Shown here piece after piece: positions 25,749-32,013 of a stretch of DNA of 32,013 bases. The DNA comes from Deltaproteobacteria bacterium (GTDB lineage Bacteria > Myxococcota_A > Polyangia > Polyangiales > Houyiibacteriaceae). The translations under genes were made by a program, and so were the position numbers. The stretch lies in assembly GCA_013151775.1 (NCBI GenBank), contig JAADHO010000300.1, positions 1 through 32,013 on the forward strand, written 5' to 3'. The stretch's first letter is position 1. The number at the start of each line of letters is the position of its first letter. The notes under the pieces were generated by a model. It was not told where the DNA came from, ran no database searches, and worked only from the letters and a program-made list of their open reading frames with translations.

Positions 25749-26061
25749 ACAGGCTCCTCGGGTGACTCGTCCGTGGTCGACCGTCGCGACCGGCGGCCGA
25801 GCCTACCCGCACACGAATGCGGGCGCCACGGGACTGCGCCTGAGCCGCGCCTGAGCCGTTGAGGCGAAGCACGAGAGTATCCATCGGACGGGAGGGACAA
25901 CATGATTTACGCAAAGCTAATCACTGGAAGCTCGTATATATGACAATGTAATCGCTTTCCAGAAGAGACGGTCCGCGAAAAATCCTTTCACCCAATAATA
26001 ATCCGTTCACAGCGCCCACAAAAATCAGCGGACGGTGTATACTTGCGGGGCGGAGGATCGG
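25749..26061. promoter_or_regulatory. Divergent AT-rich control region before the giant surface gene
   Basis: 313 bp between the permease start (minus) and the giant gene start (plus). Bases about 25900-26045 are far richer in A/T than the rest of the window. A stem of CTGGAAGC (25924-25931) and GCTTTCCAG (25954-25962), with a bulged T, surrounds the AT-rich loop TATATATGACAATG. TATACT at 26038-26043 is a plausible -10 for the plus strand, 18 bp before the start codon; a good -35 at the right distance is not seen. No gene was found. Confidence 0.4.
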
Positions 26062-29000
26062 ATGGGCAGATCGAATCGGGCGATGTTTGTGCTCGCATGT
26101 CTGGGTGTGGGCGTGTTGGCGTCGCAGGTACGCGCGGACAATGTCGGGCAGGTACAGACGGCGAAGCGCATCGCGCGCTCCACGCTGGCGGTGATCGATC
26201 CGGAGACGGGCACCTCCACCGGCACGGCGGGCAGCGGCGTGCGTGTCGCGGTCGGCGACATCCTCACTTTCACCTTCCAGTTCACGCCCATCCCGAACGG
26301 CGCTCCGCGTGGCCTCGGCGGCTACATCACGGAGTACGTGCCGCCCAACACCGTAGTGGTCGGCGCCCGCATCATCGATCGCGACGGCAACACCGTCCCG
26401 CCCCATCGCGGCGGTCTGGGACCCAATGGCTGGGGCCTGCGCGGGAGCAACGCGGACTACACCGCCCTTGGGCTGCAGCAGGGCAGCATCTCGCAGCTCT
26501 ACGCGGACACGGGCATCTTCTACAGCACGGATCCGCGCACGACGCGTTTCCCCGCGAACCAGCTCATCACGGTCGACAACGGCATCCTCATGGGTGCGCC
26601 CGACACGGAGCAGCCGACGGGCATTCGCAAGCTGCTGACGCTGGTAGGCGCCACCTCGGCCCATGCCCACAACGAGTGGGATTGGATCCAGGCCATGGCC
26701 TTCGGCACGAAGAACAAGAACGGCCTCTTCGGATACCAGATCAGCACCACGGGTGAGGGCAACACGCCCTACCTCTATGGTTCGGCCGTCGCCGGTCCGG
26801 ACACCTTCTATCCCTACGAAGCCACGCGCACCTCGGGCACGGGCCCCAGCGGCACGATCGAGGCGACGACCACCACCGGTCCCTGGAATCGCATCCGCTA
26901 TCTCGGCTCCGAGACGGGCGTGGGCGTGGCCGCCACCTCCTCCGGGAACACCTTGGCCGGAGTGATGCGGGCGGGCGTCCCGGCCACGGCGGGCTGGGAT
27001 CTCAGCACCGCAAATCCTCTGCCCGGAGGCACCAACGCCGTGCGCTACGCGGTGGGTGAGCTGGTGGTGGGCGATGAGTATTTCGCGGAGATCTCCCTGC
27101 GCGTACTCGGTCTACCGCTCGACCCGGTCATGGGCGACAACTCGAACTGCTCCGAGGTCTTCGGCGGCGACGCCAGCTCCATGGGCATCGACAAGGGCGG
27201 CAAGGACAACGCCTGGCGTTACTTCATCCCATCGCCTGCCTGCGTCGCGCTCGACCTCTTCTTCGAGCTGAATGTCGACAAGATCATCGCCCTGCCCGGC
27301 CAGCTGCTCACCTACACCATCGAGGGCCGCAACCTCTCGACCTCGCCGCAGACCAACGTGGTCGTGACCGACGTCTTCGACCCAGGCCAGGTCACCTTCG
27401 TGAGCGCGACCGGCGGCGCCGTGCTCACGGGCGGCAACACCCTCACCTGGCCCACGTTAGCGTCATGGGCTCCGAGCGGCACCTTCACGCAGACGGTGAC
27501 CGTGCGCGTGCAGGGAGGCGCGACGGGCTCGACGCTGAACCGCGCGACCTACGTCTCCGACCAGCGGCCAGCGCCCGGCTTCTCCACCGTGGCGCTCACC
27601 GATCTCGGCGCGCGTGCCCTCATGCGCCTCGGCCTCACGCCGACCCCCAGCACCGTGTCCGCGGGCGGCGTCTATCACCTCGACGGCACCATCCGAAACG
27701 ACGGCAACGGCGTGGCCAGCGTCACGGGCTGTCGCGGCCTCAGCTGCCAGATCGTGATCGACCTGCCGGGCGGCTTCACCATCGTGCCCGGCACCAGCAC
27801 CATCAACGGCGCGGGCGTCCCTGACCCTGCGCTCACCGGCGCACGCTATCGCTACAGCTCGGGCCTCTCGGACATCCTGCCCGCTACGCCCCCCGCCACG
27901 CCGACGCCCCTGACCATCGGCTTCGACGTGCGCGTGCCGGCGGGCACCACCACGGGCCTCTACTCCTCCTGCATGGAGAGCTGGCTGGACGACCCGGGCT
28001 TCGGCAAGACGGTCAACGACTCCGTGTGCTCCGTGGGAACGGTCGCCGTGGGCGCGCCGCGCTCCCTGGCGCCCATCCTCGACGCTCCCATCTCGAGCAC
28101 GGCGAGCTGCATCAGCGGCAGCACCTCCGAGCCCGACGGCACCAGCGTGCACGTCTACCTCAACGGCATCGACCGCGGCACGGCCACGGCGACGGGTGGG
28201 CGCTTCACCGTCTGCGGCTTCCCGCCCCTCTACGGCGGTCAAGAGGTCACGGCGACGGCGCAAGCTCCCGGAGAGCTCATCAGCACGCCCTCCACCCCCG
28301 TCTTCGTCCAGACCATGGCGGTCTGCTCCGACGGCATCGACAACGACGGCGACGGGCAGGTGGACTTCCCCGCCGACCTCGGCTGCTCCAGCCCGTCGGA
28401 CTCGGACGAGACCAACCCGGAGTGCAGCGACGGCGTCGACAACGACGGCGACGGGGACATCGACTGGCCCGCCGACCTCGAGTGCAGCTCCCCCTACGAC
28501 ACGACCGAGGCGGGACCTCCCGCCTGCAACGACAGCGTCGACAACGACGGCGACGGCCTCGTCGACTTCCCGGCGGATCCCGGCTGCAGCTCGCTGACGG
28601 ATCGCAGCGAGGTGCAGTACCGCGCCTGCAACGACGGCGCCGACAACGACGGTGACGGCCTCGTCGACTTCCCGGCGGACCCGGGCTGCCACTCTCTCAA
28701 CGACAACGACGAGGCGGACGTCGCCGCCAGCGTGGCGGACATCTACGCCCGCATGCTCTTCGTCTTCGACACCTCGGGTTCCATGAACTGGAACACCTGC
28801 ACCAACACCTTCACGGGGGGAGACGGCTCGAGCGAGTGTGCAGGAGCTGACGTCAGCTGCGCCGCCTGTGGCGCCAGCGCCTGCGGCAACGGCGCCGCGG
28901 ACGACAGCCGCATCGCCCGCGCCAAGGCCGGCCTCTCGGACGTGGTCGCCGCCTATGGCAACCTCGAGTACGGGCTGATGCGCTTTCACCAGCAGGCCGT

Positions 29001-32000
29001 CCCCTTCTCGTGTCCGAGCACCAACGCGAGCCAGGGCTCCGGTGGCTGGCAGGGCGCGGGAGCGACGCCCTGTGGCGGCGGATTCAGCAGCGGAGATCTC
29101 TTGGTCGGCTTCAGCCAAGACAACCAACTCGACCTGCTCGAGTGGATGGACGGCCAGGACAACTACGCCGGAACGCCCGCGCCCCCCGGCCTCGACATCG
29201 AGCTGCGCGGCACGGGCACGACCCCCCTCGCAGGCAGCCTCACCTCGGCCCGCGACGTGCTCGTCGGGACCGCCAGCGGCGACCCCGCGGCGAGCTGCCG
29301 GCCCTACGTCGTCGTGCTGATCACAGACGGCGTGGAGACCTGCGCCGGCGACCCCGTGAGCGCCGCGAGCGCCCTCCGCTTCGCCGGCTTCCCGACCTAC
29401 GTCATCGGCTTCGCGGTGGCGGATCCCGCCGCCGTCGCCAACCTGAACGCCATCGCGGGCGCAGGCGGCACGGGGACGGCCACCTTCGTCACGGACTCGA
29501 CGGCGATGTCGGCGGCGATCTCCCAGATCGTCGGCGCCACCGTGTTGGTCGAGAGCTGCAACGGGCTCGACGACAACTGCAACGGGCTCGTCGACGAGGG
29601 CTTCCCGCTCTTCTGCGACAGGCCCGCCGGACACCCCGCCCAAGACCTCTGCGCCGATCCCGGCGAGAGCGTCTGCGATGGCGTCGACGACAACTGCAAC
29701 GGGCTCGTCGACGAGGGCCTGCTCAACGCCTGCGGCGCGTGTGGCCCGGCGCCCGTCGAGGTCTGCAATGGCGTGGACGACAACTGCGACGGCGTGATCG
29801 ACGAAGGCGGAGTGTGCGCGGGCTGCGTGCCCTCCGCCGAGATCTGCGACGGCATCGACAACAACTGCAACGGCGCCATCGACGAGGGCTTGTCCCGCGC
29901 CTGCGGCACGAGCGTGGGAGCCTGCACGACGGGCCTGCAAGCGTGCAGCGCGGGCGCTTGGGGCGCCTGCTCGGGCACGGGACCCACGGCGGAGATCTGT
30001 GACGGCATCGACAACGACTGCGACGGAGTCGTGGACGGCATGAGTCGGAGCTGTGGAAGCGCCACGGGGGCCTGCGCGCCCGGAGCGCAGCGCTGCGCCG
30101 CGGGAAGCTGGGGCACCTGCGTGGGTTCGCTCGGGCCGAGCGCGGAGATCTGCGACGGAATCGACAACAACTGCAACGGCGCGACCGACGAGGGCAACCC
30201 CGGCGGCGGCGGGAGCTGCGGCGGCAGCACGGGAGCCTGCTCCCCGGGCACCCTCGCCTGCATGGCGGGCGCGCTGACCTGCATCGGCGGCGTGAGCCCC
30301 TCAGCCGAGGTCTGTGACGGCATCGACAACAACTGCAACGGAATCGTCGACGATGGCGTGCCGACAGCCGGCGCCTGCGGCAGCACGACGGGAGCTTGCC
30401 GCACGGGTGTGCGCACCTGCACCGGGGGCAGCTTCGTCTGCACGGGAGCGGCCGGACCGAGCGCGGAGATCTGCGACGGAATCGACAACGACTGCAACGG
30501 CGCGACCGACGAGGGCAACCCCGGGGGAGGCGCGGCCTGCGGCACGAGCACCGGCTCCTGCTCCCTCGGCACGACGCAGTGCACGGGCGGCAGCTTGGTC
30601 TGCACCGGTGGCACGGCGCCCGCGCCAGAGATCTGCGACGGAATCGACAACGACTGCAATGGGCTCGTCGACGATGGCGATCCCGGCGGCGGAGGCAGCT
30701 GCGGCGCGCCCGCGGTGGGCGCCTGCGCACCGGGCGTCGAACACTGCACCGGAGGCAGCTTGACCTGCGTCGGCGGGACGGGACCGACGGCGGAGAGCTG
30801 CGACGGAATCGACAACAACTGCGACGGCGCCGTCGATGAAGGCAACCCGGGCGGCGGGGCCGCGTGCGGCGACTCCACCGGCGCCTGCATGCCCGGCGTC
30901 GTTCAGTGCGTCACGGGAGCGCTCTCATGCGCCGGCGGCGTCGGACCGACGGCCGAGGTCTGCGACGGAATCGACAACGACTGCGATGGAGTCGTGGACG
31001 ATGGGCTCCCGGTCGGCGCGCCCTGTGGCAGCGACGTCGGAGAGTGCGTGCCCGGCTTCAACGTCTGCCGCGCTGGCGCGGTCGTCTGCGAGGGCGGCGT
31101 CGGGCCGACGGCGGAGAGCTGCGACGGACTCGACAACGACTGCAACGGCGTGGTGGATGACGGCGTCCCCGCGGGCGGCGTCTGCGGCACCACCGACGGG
31201 GTCTGCACCCCGGGCATGCTCGCCTGTGTCGGCGGACGCGAGGTCTGCTCCGGGGCCGTGCCCGCGGGCCCCGAGGTCTGTGACTGCGCCGACAACGACT
31301 GCGACGGCAGGGTCGATGAGCCGCCCGCCGGAGGCAGCCTCTGCGGCCCCGACGCCTCCTGCGTCGATTGCCAATGCGCCCTGCCCTGCGCCATGAGCGA
31401 GTTCGGCGTCGCCTGCCCCTTGGGTCGCTCGCCGCAGACGGTCGACGGAACCTGCTTCTGCCTCGCCACCGCCTGCGACGCCGCGGCCTGCGCGGAAGAG
31501 ACGCATAGCGACACCATGGGCGCGACGGTCTGCGCGCCTGACACGAGCGGACTCTCGGTCTGCGTGTGCAAGGACAACGCCTGCACCTTCCCCTGCGACG
31601 GCGTGAGCTGCCCCGCGGGAACCATCTGCGACTCGAGCGATCCCGCGGGGCGCTGCGTGAGTGACGACTGCCGAGGTCTGGGCTGCCCGAGCGGTCAGCT
31701 CTGCGACCCCGTGGCGATCGCCTGCGTGGACGACGCCTGCGCGGGCGTGACCTGCGCTCCGGACGAGGCGTGTCGCGCCGGAGCCTGCGAGCCGAGCTGC
31801 GCCACGACCTCCTGCACGACGCCCGAGCGTTGCGTCCACGGCGTCTGCACCACGGACGCCTGCGATGGCGTGAGCTGCCCGGCGGGCCAGGCCTGCGACA
31901 CGACGGGCGCCTGCGTGGACGACGTCTGCGCCGCCCTCAGCTGTCCGGCGGACACCACCTGTTCGCTCGAGGTGGGCAGCTGCGTTCCTGGGCCCTGCTT

Positions 32001-32013
32001 CGACCTGCGCTGC
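26062..32013 (+). CDS. Giant exported VWA/MopE-repeat protein, 3' end outside the window
   Basis: At least 1984 residues, open at the window end; one frame throughout. ATG with GGAGG five bases upstream. The Sec signal peptide ends near VRA (about residue 25). In order: a globular N-terminal part (30-390); a DUF11-like beta domain (about 403-480, LPGQLLTYTIEGRNLS); two more beta-type regions; four acidic DNDGDG repeats (755-884), expected to bind calcium; a von Willebrand A domain with MIDAS residues D903-x-S905-x-S907 (VFDTSGS) and D1089 in ITDG; thirteen CDGIDNDCNG-VDEG motifs (1166-1753) of the MopE type, each with two Cys; and a Cys-rich tail with units such as CDGVSCPAGTICD. This is a calcium- and metal-rich secreted or surface protein, perhaps adhesive. 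Function is inferred from domains only. Confidence 0.9.
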   Translation, partial: MGRSNRAMFVLACLGVGVLASQVRADNVGQVQTAKRIARSTLAVIDPETGTSTGTAGSGVRVAVGDILTFTFQFTPIPNGAPRGLGGYITEYVPPNTVVVGARIIDRDGNTVPPHRGGLGPNGWGLRGSNADYTALGLQQGSISQLYADTGIFYSTDPRTTRFPANQLITVDNGILMGAPDTEQPTGIRKLLTLVGATSAHAHNEWDWIQAMAFGTKNKNGLFGYQISTTGEGNTPYLYGSAVAGPDTFYPYEATRTSGTGPSGTIEATTTTGPWNRIRYLGSETGVGVAATSSGNTLAGVMRAGVPATAGWDLSTANPLPGGTNAVRYAVGELVVGDEYFAEISLRVLGLPLDPVMGDNSNCSEVFGGDASSMGIDKGGKDNAWRYFIPSPACVALDLFFELNVDKIIALPGQLLTYTIEGRNLSTSPQTNVVVTDVFDPGQVTFVSATGGAVLTGGNTLTWPTLASWAPSGTFTQTVTVRVQGGATGSTLNRATYVSDQRPAPGFSTVALTDLGARALMRLGLTPTPSTVSAGGVYHLDGTIRNDGNGVASVTGCRGLSCQIVIDLPGGFTIVPGTSTINGAGVPDPALTGARYRYSSGLSDILPATPPATPTPLTIGFDVRVPAGTTTGLYSSCMESWLDDPGFGKTVNDSVCSVGTVAVGAPRSLAPILDAPISSTASCISGSTSEPDGTSVHVYLNGIDRGTATATGGRFTVCGFPPLYGGQEVTATAQAPGELISTPSTPVFVQTMAVCSDGIDNDGDGQVDFPADLGCSSPSDSDETNPECSDGVDNDGDGDIDWPADLECSSPYDTTEAGPPACNDSVDNDGDGLVDFPADPGCSSLTDRSEVQYRACNDGADNDGDGLVDFPADPGCHSLNDNDEADVAASVADIYARMLFVFDTSGSMNWNTCTNTFTGGDGSSECAGADVSCAACGASACGNGAADDSRIARAKAGLSDVVAAYGNLEYGLMRFHQQAVPFSCPSTNASQGSGGWQGAGATPCGGGFSSGDLLVGFSQDNQLDLLEWMDGQDNYAGTPAPPGLDIELRGTGTTPLAGSLTSARDVLVGTASGDPAASCRPYVVVLITDGVETCAGDPVSAASALRFAGFPTYVIGFAVADPAAVANLNAIAGAGGTGTATFVTDSTAMSAAISQIVGATVLVESCNGLDDNCNGLVDEGFPLFCDRPAGHPAQDLCADPGESVCDGVDDNCNGLVDEGLLNACGACGPAPVEVCNGVDDNCDGVIDEGGVCAGCVPSAEICDGIDNNCNGAIDEGLSRACGTSVGACTTGLQACSAGAWGACSGTGPTAEICDGIDNDCDGVVDGMSRSCGSATGACAPGAQRCAAGSWGTCVGSLGPSAEICDGIDNNCNGATDEGNPGGGGSCGGSTGACSPGTLACMAGALTCIGGVSPSAEVCDGIDNNCNGIVDDGVPTAGACGSTTGACRTGVRTCTGGSFVCTGAAGPSAEICDGIDNDCNGATDEGNPGGGAACGTSTGSCSLGTTQCTGGSLVCTGGTAPAPEICDGIDNDCNGLVDDGDPGGGGSCGAPAVGACAPGVEHCTGGSLTCVGGTGPTAESCDGIDNNCDGAVDEGNPGGGAACGDSTGACMPGVVQCVTGALSCAGGVGPTAEVCDGIDNDCDGVVDDGLPVGAPCGSDVGECVPGFNVCRAGAVVCEGGVGPTAESCDGLDNDCNGVVDDGVPAGGVCGTTDGVCTPGMLACVGGREVCSGAVPAGPEVCDCADNDCDGRVDEPPAGGSLCGPDASCVDCQCALPCAMSEFGVACPLGRSPQTVDGTCFCLATACDAAACAEETHSDTMGATVCAPDTSGLSVCVCKDNACTFPCDGVSCPAGTICDSSDPAGRCVSDDCRGLGCPSGQLCDPVAIACVDDACAGVTCAPDEACRAGACEPSCATTSCTTPERCVHGVCTTDACDGVSCPAGQACDTTGACVDDVCAALSCPADTTCSLEVGSCVPGPCFDLRC
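28324..28713 (+). repeat. Four DNDGDG acidic repeats
   Basis: Four units of about 32 residues, each with C-x-D-x-x-DNDGDG-x-x-D-FPAD(P/L)GC, then an acidic end. The DxDGDG loop is a thrombospondin type 3 / EF-like calcium site, and the cysteines probably pair between units. They lie directly before the VWA domain. Confidence 0.85.
29557..31320 (+). repeat. Thirteen MopE-type metal-binding motifs
   Basis: Consensus C(D/N)G(I/V)D(N/D)(N/D)C(D/N)G-x-x-D(E/D)G. The first three are closely spaced; from the fourth on they are usually 42-49 residues apart with spacers like CGSSTGAC-PG and CTGGxxxC. The motif is that of the MopE/putative metal-binding family. The thirteenth (CDCADNDCDGRVDE) is the most divergent. 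Nucleotide identity between units is high, consistent with expansion by recombination. Confidence 0.88.

Noticed and set aside
23376-25914. Long open frames opposite and beside the permease gene
   Set aside because: Products are His/Asp/Arg-rich shadows; the permease has membrane segments and a good ribosome site.
27463-29940. An 825-codon minus-strand open frame opposite the giant gene
   Set aside because: The translation is a low-complexity Val/Asp/Ala/Arg mixture with repeated VAVVVDAV phrases that mirror the plus-strand repeats. The plus strand has clear domains, a signal peptide and a good ribosome site.
29557-31320. CRISPR-like array
   Set aside because: The repeats are in frame, protein coding and separated by coding spacers that resemble one another; there are no cas genes.

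Overview
The window looks like chromosomal DNA from a high-GC member of the Myxococcota, probably in the Polyangiales/Sandaracinaceae area. The reasons are the strong G/C bias at third codon positions, many lipoproteins with Asp/Ala/Ser/Gly-rich linkers after the lipobox, MopE-type metal-binding repeats, and a non-flagellar SctV export gate. This placement is inference; no rRNA or tRNA gene is present. No insertion sequence, prophage, CRISPR array or integrase was seen.

Layout. (1) 1-5644: a truncated lipoprotein gene, CTP synthase (pyrG), a secreted lipoprotein resembling DUF6263, DNA polymerase IV (dinB) and an Asp/Ala-rich lipoprotein. (2) 5645-9026: two hairpins, then a TRAP transporter membrane pair (an enlarged DctQ overlapping DctM, which has a duplicated C-terminal motif) and a small unknown gene. 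(3) 9050-11155: a Tat-exported Rieske lipoprotein divergent from two tandem, paralogous dihaem c-type lipoproteins, with a perfect 16-bp palindrome between them. This looks like a small exported redox module. (4) 11248-14162: the conserved DNA replication/repair cluster dnaX-ybaB-recR. (5) 14178-18809: an Omp85-like barrel without POTRA domains, divergent from an orphan sctV, then two GTGAAC-type dyads and a proline-rich beta-barrel protein.

(6) 18855-25748: six minus-strand genes that may form one transcription unit. In transcription order they are an APC-type permease with a soluble tail, riboflavin synthase (ribE), a radical SAM protein, a Flp-pilin-like protein with a second C-terminal membrane anchor, a protein with tandem HCCA-isomerase/DsbA-like domains, and a proline-repeat protein ending in an amphipathic tail. 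(7) 25749-32013: an AT-richer intergenic island and then a very large exported protein of at least 1984 residues, open at the window edge. It carries a DUF11-like domain, four DNDGDG repeats, a von Willebrand A domain, thirteen MopE-type motifs and a cysteine-rich tail.

Housekeeping genes (pyrG, dinB, dnaX, ybaB, recR, ribE) alternate with envelope genes of unknown role. The best candidates for undescribed biology are the Rieske/dihaem module with its palindrome, the pilin-like protein paired by a 4-bp overlap with a radical SAM enzyme, the orphan sctV with adjacent operator-like dyads, and the giant VWA/MopE surface protein.
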